From the NCBI GenBank assembly GCA_002423495.1, contig DIWN01000042.1:47767-78457 (forward strand): a DNA stretch of 30,691 bases. Reading direction: 5' to 3'. Source of the DNA: Anaerolineaceae bacterium UBA6105 (GTDB lineage Bacteria > Chloroflexota > Anaerolineae > Anaerolineales > Anaerolineaceae). Shown here piece after piece: positions 8,174 to 16,478 of the stretch. The notes below the pieces were generated by a model. That model made no database searches, had not been told where the DNA came from, and saw nothing but the letters and a program-made list of their open reading frames with translations. Position 1 is the stretch's first letter. Each line of letters begins with the position of its first letter. The translations under genes and the position numbers were made by a program.

Positions 8174-9553
8174 CTATTCTACTGGTTCAAGTTTCGCCAT
8201 GAAATGCCGCAATACTTTAGGTGCCCAGGCAATCTTCAACCCGCGAATCTTTTCGGCGTCCTGCATGCATTTCGCGGCGGATTCCCCGATGTAATCAAGG
8301 TGGCTGCGGGTATAAACCTGGCGCGGGATCGCAAAACGCAGCAGCTCCAACGGCGCAAATATGGGCGCGCCAGTCACAGGATCAGTGTGCTCAAACATCA
8401 GGCTGCCGATTTCGGTCGTGCGCACACCCCCAGCCAGATACAGGGCATTTCCCAAAGCTACTGCCGGGAACTGGCTCTGGGGGATGTGGGGCAGCGCCTT
8501 GCCGCCATCCACGTAAACTGCATGCCCGCCTGTTGGCAGGTAAACCGGCATCCCAGCCTGCCTGAGCACCTCGCCCAGGTAGCGCGTGTGCGATTCACGG
8601 TAGTTCAAATAAGACTCATCCACACCGTCGTACAGACCAACCGCTACTGCTTCCAGGTCGCGCCCCGACAAGCCGCCATAGGTCAGAAAACCCTCGTGCA
8701 CAATCAAATTCTGAGCAATGCGCTGCTTGAGTTCAGGGTCCCTAAAAGCGATAAATCCGCCAATATTGACAATCGCGTCCTTCTTGGCGCTCATGGTGCA
8801 GCCATCAGCATACGAGAACATCTCGTGCACAATTTCGCGCACGCTGACATCCTTATACTTTGGATCCCGAATCTTGATGAACCAGGCGTTTTCAGCGAAT
8901 CGGCAGGCATCCACGAAGAAGGGAATGCCGTATTTGTGATAGATCTCAGAAGTCTGGCGGATATTCTCCATCGAAACGGGCTGACCGGCGGCAGAGTTAT
9001 TCGTGATGGTGATCATGCCAATCGGGATGTTCTCAGCGCCAGTTTCCTGGATGAACTGCTCCAGTTTCACGAGATCCATATCGCCCTTGAATGGCGCAAT
9101 CAGGCTGGAATCTTCTGATTGGGCGATGGTAAATTCCACTGGATTGGCGTTCAATACCAGCAGATTCGCCTGGGTGGTGTCAAAATGGCGGTTATTTGGC
9201 ACAAATTGACCCGCCTTGACGAGCGTTGAAAAGAGCATACCTTCCGCCGCGCGACCCTGGTGAGTTGGGAGCACATATTCGAACCCGAGCACATCCTGCA
9301 CGGCGCGTTCAAAACGGTAATAGCTCTTGGCGCCAGCGTAGGATTCGTCCGCCTGCATCATAGCTGCCCACTGGCGGTCACTCATGGCGCCAGTGCCGCT
9401 ATCGGTTAGCAGGTCAATAAAAACATCTTCCGCGGGCACATTAAAGATGTTATAGAAAGCTTTCTTCAAGGCAGTTACCCGTTCTGCCTCTGTGGTGAGC
9501 TTCACACGCTCGACGACTTTGATGCGAAACGGCTCAATAAACGGAATAGTCAT
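8174..9553 (-). CDS. tnaA: Tryptophanase (PLP-dependent beta-eliminating lyase)
   Basis: Splits L-tryptophan into indole, pyruvate and ammonia using pyridoxal phosphate; cytoplasmic. It has 459 residues, within the family range. The PLP lysine is in MSAKKDA (probably K258). YVLPTHQGRAAE and FVDACRFAENAWFI match the family. Tyrosine phenol-lyase is the close alternative. It carries an Arg in MERG at the substrate site, while this protein has TEIG (Ile382), as tryptophanases do. The start codon sits inside the stop of the upstream flavoprotein gene (ATGA overlap) with AAGGAGAG before it. The two are therefore co-translated. No tnaC-like leader or tryptophan permease is visible. Confidence 0.9.
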   Translation of the reverse strand: MTIPFIEPFRIKVVERVKLTTEAERVTALKKAFYNIFNVPAEDVFIDLLTDSGTGAMSDRQWAAMMQADESYAGAKSYYRFERAVQDVLGFEYVLPTHQGRAAEGMLFSTLVKAGQFVPNNRHFDTTQANLLVLNANPVEFTIAQSEDSSLIAPFKGDMDLVKLEQFIQETGAENIPIGMITITNNSAAGQPVSMENIRQTSEIYHKYGIPFFVDACRFAENAWFIKIRDPKYKDVSVREIVHEMFSYADGCTMSAKKDAIVNIGGFIAFRDPELKQRIAQNLIVHEGFLTYGGLSGRDLEAVAVGLYDGVDESYLNYRESHTRYLGEVLRQAGMPVYLPTGGHAVYVDGGKALPHIPQSQFPAVALGNALYLAGGVRTTEIGSLMFEHTDPVTGAPIFAPLELLRFAIPRQVYTRSHLDYIGESAAKCMQDAEKIRGLKIAWAPKVLRHFMAKLEPVE

Positions 9554-10794
9554 GTTCTCTCCTTGGATTTTTGTTTTTTCAAACTGGCCAGGTGCGTCCC
9601 AGCCAGATAACCACTGCCAAACGCAAAATGCAGATTGAAGCCCCCGCAGGGACCGGCCACGTCCAGAGTCTCTCCCACCAGGTGAAGCCCTGGAATGAGC
9701 CTGGATTCCATGCTCAGCGGATCCACCTCCCCCACTGGCACACCCCCCACGCTCACCTGGCTGTTCCTGAAACTGCCGGCTCCAGTAACGCCGAATTTCG
9801 CTTCAGCTGTCACCTCCAACAGCTGGCGGATTTGTTCTTCGGTCAGAGCGGTTAGCTTCGCGCCTGGATCGAGCCTCGCCTGCCTGATGAAAAAGTCGGC
9901 TGATTTTGGGGTGAAATAGCGCAGCAAACCAGCTCGCAAGCTGCAGGGATGGGCGACCTGCCCGGTGAGAATATCTGCAAAATCGGACCAAAACGGAGCG
10001 ATGAAGTTCACCTGCAAGGTCAGGTCCGCGCCAGGGTTCAATGCAACCAGATGACTCAGGTTCATGACCCCTGGACCGTTGAATCCGTCCTGGTTGATGA
10101 TGACATTGCCCAATGTCTGGCCGAGCTGCTCTTCGCCACGCCAGATACTCGTCAAAACGTCAAAGCGCTGCCCCTTCAGCTGCTTGAACGGGCCGAGATC
10201 CACAAAAATGGGACCAAGCGCGGGCTGAAGCGGCCGCACGTTGTGCCCCAGCTTTTCAAGCGCGCCGAAAAGTTCCCCGCGTGAGCCAAGTTCAGGGTAA
10301 GCCTTGCCCCCTGCCCCAAGAACGAGCCGATCAAAAGACTCAGTCTGATGTAGTCCCAATCCACTTACTTGCAATTGGAAACAATCATTTTCATAAAAAA
10401 TACCACTTATGTGAGTGGCTACGCGCAACTCTATCCCGCGCTCCCGCAATGATTCCCCAAAAACCTCTGCCACTGCCTGGGCGGATTGAGACCTGGGGTA
10501 ATACCAGCCGTCATCTGTTTTCTGTGTCGGGATGCCCAGCCGATCAAACGCGCGTCTGAACTCCTCCACCCCAAAAACGCTCAGAAAAGTCTCTATCCAG
10601 GCTGGGTCCTCGCAGTAATAGACCGCCGCTTCCACCGCGTCATTGGTCAGGTTGCAGCGGCTGCTGCCGGTCACCAGTAATTTTCGTCCGATATTGGGAT
10701 TATGTTCAAACAGGGTAATCCTGCCGCCCCCCTCCGCAGCCTGGATAGCAGCCATCAGTCCTGCTGGTCCTGCTCCGATCACCGCAATATTCAT
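9550..10794 (-). CDS. NAD(P)/FAD-dependent oxidoreductase, HI0933 family
   Basis: Cytoplasmic flavoprotein of 414 residues; the reaction of this family is not settled (some members are annotated as aminoacetone oxidase or BaiN-like). The dinucleotide motif GAGPAG lies at 7-12. The family signatures follow: GRKLLVTGSSRCNLTN (about 36-51), VLGAGGKAYPELG, and near the end GGVPVGEVDP and GGFNLHFAFGSGYLAG, which close the FAD site. It is the first gene of a two-gene unit with tnaA. The start ATG has no ribosome binding site, but a perfect TATAAT ends 6 bp before it, which suggests a leaderless mRNA. Confidence 0.9.
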   Translation of the reverse strand: MNIAVIGAGPAGLMAAIQAAEGGGRITLFEHNPNIGRKLLVTGSSRCNLTNDAVEAAVYYCEDPAWIETFLSVFGVEEFRRAFDRLGIPTQKTDDGWYYPRSQSAQAVAEVFGESLRERGIELRVATHISGIFYENDCFQLQVSGLGLHQTESFDRLVLGAGGKAYPELGSRGELFGALEKLGHNVRPLQPALGPIFVDLGPFKQLKGQRFDVLTSIWRGEEQLGQTLGNVIINQDGFNGPGVMNLSHLVALNPGADLTLQVNFIAPFWSDFADILTGQVAHPCSLRAGLLRYFTPKSADFFIRQARLDPGAKLTALTEEQIRQLLEVTAEAKFGVTGAGSFRNSQVSVGGVPVGEVDPLSMESRLIPGLHLVGETLDVAGPCGGFNLHFAFGSGYLAGTHLASLKKQKSKERT

Positions 10795-10800
10795 GGCTAA

Positions 10801-10806
10801 ATTATA
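10801..10806 (-). promoter_or_regulatory. -10 box placed for a leaderless transcript
   Basis: TATAAT on the minus strand is separated from the ATG at 10794 by only six bases. Transcription normally begins about 6-8 bases after the -10 box, so the first transcribed base should be at or next to the start codon. The -35 region is poor. Confidence 0.55.
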
Positions 10807-11039
10807 CCCTCATCATGACCTTGCTCACCCCTGCTTCAGCAATCTCTTTGATCTACCAGATCTGCCACAATATGCACACTGGAAATTGAGGTTACCAATC
10901 CGTGTGATTAAGGAAACACGCAATTGCTTCCACCGCCATGCCGTACAAATTCATCACGCAACAATTGCAGTTACTTACCCACTTTTTTTGCTATGTTATG
11001 TGGCTACGCGCACTATTTTGCCAAAGAATAATCATGAAA

Positions 11040-11075
11040 GCAGATTGCCTCGTCGCTTCGCTCCTCGCAAAGACG
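11040..11075 (+). repeat. Partial copy of palindromic repeat R1
   Basis: GCAGATTGCCTCGTCGCTTC and the following CTCCTCGCAAAGACG match the left arm of the complete R1 copy at 16269-16387. The right arm is absent. Confidence 0.65.
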
Positions 11076-11109
11076 AATTCTTGTTCTCGCAGTTGCGCCA
11101 AAGGTGCCG

Positions 11110-11169
11110 TAGGGCGGAATGCGCCTCACCTGCCCTGGCAGCCTAGCTGCCGGGGTTAGCACACTCCGC
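11110..11169. repeat. Imperfect palindrome (GGGCGGAATGCGC / GCACACTCCGCC)
   Basis: Arms GGCGGAATGCGC and GCACACTCCGCC pair with two mismatches around a GC-rich middle that holds its own small hairpin. No second copy is seen in the window. Confidence 0.5.
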
Positions 11170-11272
11170 CAAATGTTTGCTCTGATGCCGGAGTGAGCCC
11201 GCGATTGTTGGTTGAGAGTATGAGATCTCTGGGCGGTCTCATTCCGGCCTACGAAAAATTTTTTCCTTAGTT

Positions 11273-11357
11273 CTCGCCGGTCTCCTGAGTGCAAAGCCTC
11301 CCTGTGGGACCGTGCGAGGTGGTTGACCGTCAGGTCTCCAACTAATGCCATGAAAAG
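11273..11357 (+). repeat. Dispersed repeat R2, copy A (85 bp)
   Basis: Begins CTCGCCGGTCTCCTGAGTGC and ends CCAACTAATGCCATGAAAAG. It differs from copy B (11461-11545) at only two positions. The first half folds as a 12-bp stem (CTCGCCGGTCTC with GGGACCGTGCGAG, one bulge). GGTCTCC occurs twice, near the start and near the end. Confidence 0.85.
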
Positions 11358-11420
11358 TCACAAGCCTCAACCAATGCGAACCAAAAATCTTTCTCCTGAC
11401 AAAAACACCTATTATCGTAG

Positions 11421-11445
11421 GTCAGGTTCCGTACTTGAACCTGAC
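11421..11445. repeat. Small inverted repeat of family R3
   Basis: GTCAGGTTC and GAACCTGAC form a perfect 9-bp stem with a 7-nt loop. It resembles the GGTTCAA/TTGAACC palindromes at 15940-15987, 16191-16258 and 16424-16478. Confidence 0.55.
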
Positions 11446-11460
11446 ATCACAAGCATAGTC

Positions 11461-11545
11461 CTCGCCGGTCTCCTGAGTGCAAAGCCTCCCTGTGGGACCG
11501 TGCGAGTTGGTTGACCGCCAGGTCTCCAACTAATGCCATGAAAAG
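11461..11545 (+). repeat. Dispersed repeat R2, copy B (85 bp)
   Basis: Nearly identical to copy A, 188 bp away in the same orientation. It is directly followed by the R1 copy at 11546. Confidence 0.85.
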
Positions 11546-11665
11546 GCACATTGCCGCGTCGCGTCGCTCCACGCAAAGACGTTCCAACCGTCACTGCGAG
11601 ATCCTTTGCCAGCAAACATACAGGGATGGGAATAAATTGTTCGGCAAAGGATCGTGGCAGTCTGC
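11546..11665 (+). repeat. MITE-like palindromic repeat R1, complete copy
   Basis: A 120-bp element with terminal inverted ends (GCACATTGCCGCG / CGTGGCAGTCTGC) and a perfect inner inverted pair GATCCTTTGCC / GGCAAAGGATC. It has no coding capacity. It aligns over its length with 16269-16387. Confidence 0.8.
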
Positions 11666-11838
11666 ATTTTCTGTGAGATTACCATGTTGCTTTGCTCAAC
11701 CATAAACCGGCTGTGCTTGTCGGCTATTTGGGCTACACGCAACACCAATGCTTAGATCAGGCTGAAAAAGATAATGGATACTTTCTGCCAAAATTGGCAA
11801 GGTTTCCGGTGTCACTCTTCGGGTAATCCAATTTCTTA

Positions 11839-11866
11839 TTGATTATTCACAAATTTTAGGCATAAT
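11839..11866 (+). promoter_or_regulatory. Putative promoter for the large surface-protein gene
   Basis: TTGATT (11839-11844) and CATAAT (11861-11866) lie 16 bp apart in an AT-rich stretch just after the repeat nest. This is the best plus-strand promoter upstream of 12276. Confidence 0.45.
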
Positions 11867-11898
11867 ATCCATAGTCCTCACTAACCCAGGAGCATATT

Positions 11899-12192
11899 AT
11901 GCTGAAGGCTTTCTCAATTCAGAAAGCTTTTCCTGGTTTTTCCAGTGTGATTCCAAATCTATTTTCCCCCATCTCCCTACACGCAGAAACAGCACAAGTA
12001 AATCATCATATTTCCAGCCCTTTCAATCACTTTCCTTCTTTGTTCCCGGTAATGCCGTCTACGGCAAGTCTGTTCGGATCGCTTTTATCAAGCAAGCTGA
12101 AGTCGCTTAACTGTTCTCTTATTCATAGAATTAGCCATCCGAATCCAATACTTCAAACCCCTTGGATGGCGCTGTTTCATCAAGTTTTCTAA
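11899..12192 (+). CDS. Small ORF of unknown function in the leader of the large surface-protein gene
   Basis: A 97-residue frame with a good ribosome binding site (AGGAG, 6 bp before the ATG) and a promoter about 30 bp upstream. I recognise no family, signal peptide or membrane helix; the protein is rich in Ser, Pro, His and Phe. It may be a short leader gene. The frame contains a hairpin with a T-tract right after its third codon, which suits a regulatory leader better than a structural gene. It may not be translated in full. Confidence 0.3.
   Translation: MLKAFSIQKAFPGFSSVIPNLFSPISLHAETAQVNHHISSPFNHFPSLFPVMPSTASLFGSLLSSKLKSLNCSLIHRISHPNPILQTPWMALFHQVF
11908..11927 (+). terminator. Hairpin with short T-tract in the leader (possible attenuator)
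   Basis: GCTTTCT and AGAAAGC form a perfect 7-bp stem with a 6-nt loop. It is followed by TTTTCCTGGTTTTT, on the plus strand, about 350 bp before the start codon at 12276. Confidence 0.4.
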
Positions 12193-12275
12193 CTTGATTT
12201 TATGACGAGCCTTTACACCACACCTTGTCAGTTGAAAAGCTTGCTTTCAGGCTGACCGGAAAGAGAGAAGTTGAA

Positions 12276-15200
12276 ATGCATCATCGAAGAGGTTTTCATA
12301 TCAATTTTTGGATTCTTATCGCTATTGGCTTGGTTTTTGCCACTCGCAGTTCACCAGCCTTTGCTGACCTAACTGGCTCAACTGTAACTTTCGCACAAAG
12401 TGTCACCTACGAACCAGGGAAGACCAGCGGCTCCTGCTATATTCCGGGACAGTACCAAACGCTTTGTTTCAACCTGGATACAACCAGCCCGGATGGCCAG
12501 GATGCCACCGCCATCGCCATACAATTCCCGACCGATTGGGAGGTGTATGGAAGGTGGATGGGCGACCATTACGATTATTCCAGCATTGAACATAGCTGTA
12601 CCAATGGGGGCACAATGAATAGTGCATTAAGTTGGATGGGGTTTGCCCGGGATGGTCAATATTGGGGGGGAGACAATCGGGTGCAGAATGCCGACACCTC
12701 CTGTCATGCCCTTTATTGTTTTACTGTTACAGACACCACTGACCCTGGCGACCCCCCATACGACGACGAATTGGACGCAACAATCTCCTGGTCCTGGGCT
12801 GGGGGAGCAGGAACTTTTCCTGAAAGTGTCTGTTCCAGCGACGGGTTGTACCCCCAGGACGGGTTCCCGTGCGACGAAGTATCTAGCGAGCCACCCGCAA
12901 CTGTGCCAATCTGTGAATTTGTGCCACTGACCATCCTGCCTGAGACGATTCCTGCTGGTGAAGCTAAGACCTATTACTCGCAGCAATTCACTGCCGAAGA
13001 TCCAGATGGAAATGTCTTGCCAAATGACCAGCTTTCGTGGAGTAAAGACCCTTCAGAATTGCCGTCGAACTGCTACCTTTATTCCAATACCGGTTTGCTG
13101 GAGTGTTACTCATATGTCAATGATGTTCCATTACCGGCTGGAACCTATGATTTTACTGTCAATGTGCATTCGTATGACAGCTGGGTTGATGGCTCGCGGG
13201 ATTATACCCTTGTGATCAACCCCCAGTTGCTCTTTGATCCTGCAACGCTCCCCTACGGCCGGGTAAATCAGGCATTCAGCCAGTTAATCACGGTGTCCGA
13301 AGGCACCGGGCCTTATACGCTTACCCACATTGCAGGAACACTCCCGCTTGGACTTTCTTTTGATGAAGCGACCGATTCCTTTACAGGTACGCCCACCGAA
13401 GCGGGTACTTTTGATGGGATTGTTGTCCAGGCAGTGGACGCTAATTTGGTGACCAAGACCCACACCTATTCCCTGACGGTCTATCCGGAACACCTCTTCA
13501 CCTGGACGCCGCTTACCCCCATGTCCGGTGAAAATACCCAGTTTACGGCCGTTGATGGATTTGATTACTACCAATGGTACTATGCTTCGCAACCCGGTGG
13601 TGAATGTGACGCGGTGGTCTGGACCTCTACCAATAGATTTGCCACTATTAATTTTTACGGAAAAGGAGAACACAAGGTCTGCCTGACAATGTACGAATAT
13701 AGCCCCCCTGAACAAACCATTCAGGATGACCAGTGGGTGACCGTCACCAACAGTCCGCCGGATATCTATGACTTAAACACCTATCCATACCCGTCTTTCC
13801 CAGGCCAGATAGTGGAAGCCTACGCCTACTTTAATGACCCGGACGATGAGGGAAACTACATCTGTGAGATTGATTGGGGCGACGGCAGCAGCGAGACAGG
13901 TACATTCAATCTTTATGGTGAGTGCATCTTCCCGCCCCATAGTTACACCAGTATTGGTTCCTACACACTCCAGGCAACCGTCACAGATGGTGAAGGCGCA
14001 TCAGACACCTTTAGCACTACCCACAAAGTCATCTATCTCTACGCTGAACCAAATGTGAACCTGTTGGCGTCCAACACCCACCCCACAACCGTGCGCCTGC
14101 GGGGGTACGCCCCGGAAGGGACAACCAGCCTGCTATTTGAAATCGATATCCAGCCCTTGCATGGAACCCTGGGCACTCCAGCCTTCCAGGAATGCCGCAT
14201 GTCGGATTATGAACCAGACATGGTTGTGTGTGAAGCAGAAATTGTCTACACCCCTACAGTAACTTCCCCGTCGTACGTCGGTAACGATCAATTCAATTTT
14301 GTTGTGCAGGATGCCAGCAGCCACGTTTCTGATCCCGGGAATATCAATTTATGGGTGGATGACAACCAGGCTCCAGTTGCCTATGACGGCACCGCCACCG
14401 TGCTTGCTACTGAACCGAGCGATTTCAACATTTATGCCTTCGATGAGGACATTCACGATTACACTTTCGATGATGTAACTTTCTTTCTTGATACCCAACC
14501 CGAACATGGCACCCTCGCCTTCAAGAGCTATGCAAATGTCGACTATGTATACGACTCTGACTGGAATTTGATTGGTATCGATTGGAGCCAGCTATTTACC
14601 TACACCCCCAATCCGGGTAGCACTGCCACTACGGACAGTTTTACATTTCACGTCAACGACACCCACCAGGATTCCAACGTTGCCACAGTAACCCTGGACT
14701 TGTATACCCCAAAGACCCTGCATGTTACCGCCGTCGATGATGTGGTGGATGGAGATGGCTGCACGCCCACCCACTGCAGCCTGCGTGAAGCAGTTGAAGA
14801 CGCACTCTTGGGCGACACAATTGATTTCACTCTGCCCCTACCCAACACCATCACCCTGACCGTAGGACAAATCCTGATCAATAAGAATATTCATATCAGC
14901 GGTCCGGGTGCAGACCAGTTGGCTGTCAGCGCAGGCTTTACGGACCCGGACCTGCCGGAGTTTCCCCAAGACGGATACCGTGTCTTTAAGATTGACAATA
15001 ATGATTTACCCATGCAAGCCAGTATTTCAGGGCTTACCATTCGTGATGGGCGCGGCGAGGAAGGTGGCGGTATCTTTGTTGACGAAGACGCGGAACTAAT
15101 CCTGACCGACTGTCAGATCGGGCCTAACAATATCGTGTCGTATGCCGGCGGTGGCATTTCAACCGACGAAGCCGTTCTCACCATGACCAATTGCACCGTG

Positions 15201-15842
15201 ATAGACAACCACGGCACGGGCACATATGGTGGCGCTGGAATTTTCGCCAATGACTCAATCATGACCATCACAAACTCCACCATAACGGGCAACGTCACCA
15301 ATAATTACGGTGGCGGAATTCTGGCATACGACGACACCGTGGTAACCCTGATCCATTCCACAATCACAGGTAACCTTGCCAACCAGGATTATGACACCAA
15401 CGACTGGGGCGGAGGCGGTGGAATTTACAACGATGGTGCCGAAGTTATCCTCTGGAACACGATCGTTGCTGGAAACACCGATCTGACTGAAACCAAAGTC
15501 CACACCAAATGGCCGGATGTCTACGGCGCAATCACCTCCCTTGGCGGCAACCTGATCGGTGATGATACCGGTTCAACTGGCTGGCTGCCAGGCGATATGG
15601 TGGGTACGGCTGCTTCTCCGATTGATCCTCTATTGGGTGTGCTGGACGTCTACAACCCTGGCACCACTCCCACCTACCCATTACTCGAGGGCAGCCCTGC
15701 GATAGATACCGCGGTCTGCGTTGCTGGCGTGACCATAGATCAGCGCGGCATAAAACGCCCGCAGGGGATAGCCTGCGATCGAGGCGCATTCGAAGTGGAG
15801 AACCCATTGACTTACCTCTTCATCCCGCTGATCCTGCGCTAA
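12276..15842 (+). CDS. Large secreted protein: Ig-like, PKD-like, CSLREA, beta-helix and choice-of-anchor Q domains
   Basis: A 1188-residue surface protein of unknown binding target. From the N-terminus: a signal peptide ending AFA (about 1-32); a Cys-rich region of unknown fold (to about 225); and a putative Ig domain of He_PIG type (about 317-405, with TLPLGLSFDEATDSFTGTP). PKD-like domains follow (about 408-588, with CEIDWGDGSSETG). Next are two cadherin-like/Big_9 units (about 588-808) and the CSLREA motif (about 834-839). A right-handed beta-helix comes next, with repeated GGGI / TNCTV / NSTITGN turns (about 868-1068). The last domain is choice-of-anchor Q (about 1088-1178, ending SPAIDTA..DQRGIKRP..CDRGAFE). 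The final residues are YLFIPLILR, like two other secreted proteins in this window. I prefer ATG 12276 over the in-frame TTG at 12225 because the signal peptide follows directly and a GAGAAG lies before it. A strong terminator follows at 15892. Confidence 0.88.
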   Translation: MHHRRGFHINFWILIAIGLVFATRSSPAFADLTGSTVTFAQSVTYEPGKTSGSCYIPGQYQTLCFNLDTTSPDGQDATAIAIQFPTDWEVYGRWMGDHYDYSSIEHSCTNGGTMNSALSWMGFARDGQYWGGDNRVQNADTSCHALYCFTVTDTTDPGDPPYDDELDATISWSWAGGAGTFPESVCSSDGLYPQDGFPCDEVSSEPPATVPICEFVPLTILPETIPAGEAKTYYSQQFTAEDPDGNVLPNDQLSWSKDPSELPSNCYLYSNTGLLECYSYVNDVPLPAGTYDFTVNVHSYDSWVDGSRDYTLVINPQLLFDPATLPYGRVNQAFSQLITVSEGTGPYTLTHIAGTLPLGLSFDEATDSFTGTPTEAGTFDGIVVQAVDANLVTKTHTYSLTVYPEHLFTWTPLTPMSGENTQFTAVDGFDYYQWYYASQPGGECDAVVWTSTNRFATINFYGKGEHKVCLTMYEYSPPEQTIQDDQWVTVTNSPPDIYDLNTYPYPSFPGQIVEAYAYFNDPDDEGNYICEIDWGDGSSETGTFNLYGECIFPPHSYTSIGSYTLQATVTDGEGASDTFSTTHKVIYLYAEPNVNLLASNTHPTTVRLRGYAPEGTTSLLFEIDIQPLHGTLGTPAFQECRMSDYEPDMVVCEAEIVYTPTVTSPSYVGNDQFNFVVQDASSHVSDPGNINLWVDDNQAPVAYDGTATVLATEPSDFNIYAFDEDIHDYTFDDVTFFLDTQPEHGTLAFKSYANVDYVYDSDWNLIGIDWSQLFTYTPNPGSTATTDSFTFHVNDTHQDSNVATVTLDLYTPKTLHVTAVDDVVDGDGCTPTHCSLREAVEDALLGDTIDFTLPLPNTITLTVGQILINKNIHISGPGADQLAVSAGFTDPDLPEFPQDGYRVFKIDNNDLPMQASISGLTIRDGRGEEGGGIFVDEDAELILTDCQIGPNNIVSYAGGGISTDEAVLTMTNCTVIDNHGTGTYGGAGIFANDSIMTITNSTITGNVTNNYGGGILAYDDTVVTLIHSTITGNLANQDYDTNDWGGGGGIYNDGAEVILWNTIVAGNTDLTETKVHTKWPDVYGAITSLGGNLIGDDTGSTGWLPGDMVGTAASPIDPLLGVLDVYNPGTTPTYPLLEGSPAIDTAVCVAGVTIDQRGIKRPQGIACDRGAFEVENPLTYLFIPLILR

Positions 15843-15891
15843 CATTCCTTCTGTCCAGCCACGCACAGCGGCTTTTAACAGAACTACAACC

Positions 15892-15934
15892 AAATCCCTC
15901 CCAGAATTGGGAGGGATTTGTGTTTGTTTATTTT
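15892..15934 (+). terminator. Intrinsic terminator of the large surface-protein gene
   Basis: A perfect 11-bp stem (AAATCCCTCCC / GGGAGGGATTT, 6-nt loop) followed by GTGTTTGTTTATTTTG, 50 bp after the stop codon. Confidence 0.92.
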
Positions 15935-15939
15935 GTAGT

Positions 15940-15987
15940 TCAGGTCCCGCTCCTGCCCCTGAGCAAAGCGAATGGGGTTGAACCTGA
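15940..15987. repeat. Palindromic repeat of family R3
   Basis: TCAGGT and ACCTGA arms enclose a CCTGCCCCTGAGCAAAGCGA core. This core recurs almost unchanged (CCTGCCCCTGAGCGTAGCGA) in the copy at 16191-16258. Confidence 0.6.
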
Positions 15988-16019
15988 CGTCAAAAGCCCA
16001 CCCTACTCAATTCTTCGTT

Positions 16020-16088
16020 CTCGCCGGTCTCCTGAGTGCAAAGCCTCCCTGTGGGACCGTGCGAGGTAGTTGACCGTCAGGTCTCCAA
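16020..16088 (+). repeat. Dispersed repeat R2, copy C (69-bp core)
   Basis: Matches copies A and B over the 69-bp core from CTCGCCGG to GGTCTCCAA, with only one or two differences. It diverges after that, which defines the core unit. Confidence 0.85.
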
Positions 16089-16190
16089 ACACCACTTCGT
16101 AATTATAGACAAGGATAACGTACTGAGGGGGTCATGATGCTGGGGGCAACCAACCAGTACTTGTTCCCTCCGTAAACATGCTGGCAGGCA

Positions 16191-16258
16191 GGTCAACTGT
16201 AGGCCGGGTTCAATTTCACCTGCCCCTGAGCGTAGCGAATGGGGTTGAACCCGGCTCA
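16191..16258. repeat. Palindromic repeat of family R3
   Basis: GGCCGGGTTCAA and TTGAACCCGGCT arms surround the CCTGCCCCTGAGCGTAGCGA core shared with 15940-15987. Confidence 0.65.
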
Positions 16259-16268
16259 TTGACAAACG

Positions 16269-16387
16269 GCAGATTGCCACGTCACTTCGCTCCTCGCAAA
16301 GACCTTCCTCCCGTCACTGCGAGATCCTTGCCATCAAACCAACAGGGAAGGTGATTAATGGTTTGGCAAAGGATCGTGGCAGTCTGC
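16269..16387 (+). repeat. MITE-like palindromic repeat R1, complete copy
   Basis: A 119-bp element with terminal inverted repeats GCAGATTGCCACG / CGTGGCAGTCTGC (12 of 13 match). Inner arms GATCCTTGCC / GGCAAAGGATC pair with one unpaired base. It aligns with 11546-11665. No transposase of its own; the ends could be recognised in trans. Confidence 0.85.
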
Positions 16388-16423
16388 CTTTTTGTGAAAT
16401 TACCACATCCCAACGCTCTGCCT

Positions 16424-16478
16424 TAGGCCGGGTTCCGACTCTGCCCCGCTTCTTTCCATGCGGGGTTGAACCCAACCT
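16424..16478. repeat. Palindromic repeat of family R3, overlapping a stop codon
   Basis: TAGGCCGGGTTC and GGTTGAACCCAACCTA arms flank an inner pair CCCCGC / GCGGGG. The right end overlaps the last bases of the gene at 16477-17217 and supplies its stop codon (TAG on the minus strand). Confidence 0.65.

Larger units (their letters stand above)
10807..11838. other. Repeat-rich intergenic region
   Basis: No gene is supported over about 1 kb; the short open frames run through the repeats listed separately. The region contains ends and copies of at least three dispersed palindromic families (R1, R2, R3), some directly adjoining each other. Confidence 0.6.

Noticed and set aside
8174..9553. Tyrosine phenol-lyase instead of tryptophanase
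   Set aside because: The substrate-site Arg typical of that enzyme is replaced by Ile (TEIG), as in tryptophanases.
11273..11357. R2 repeat as a c-di-GMP (GEMM) riboswitch because of the GCAAAGCC stretch
   Set aside because: The other conserved parts of that class are missing, copies occur away from gene starts, and the surroundings are repeat nests.
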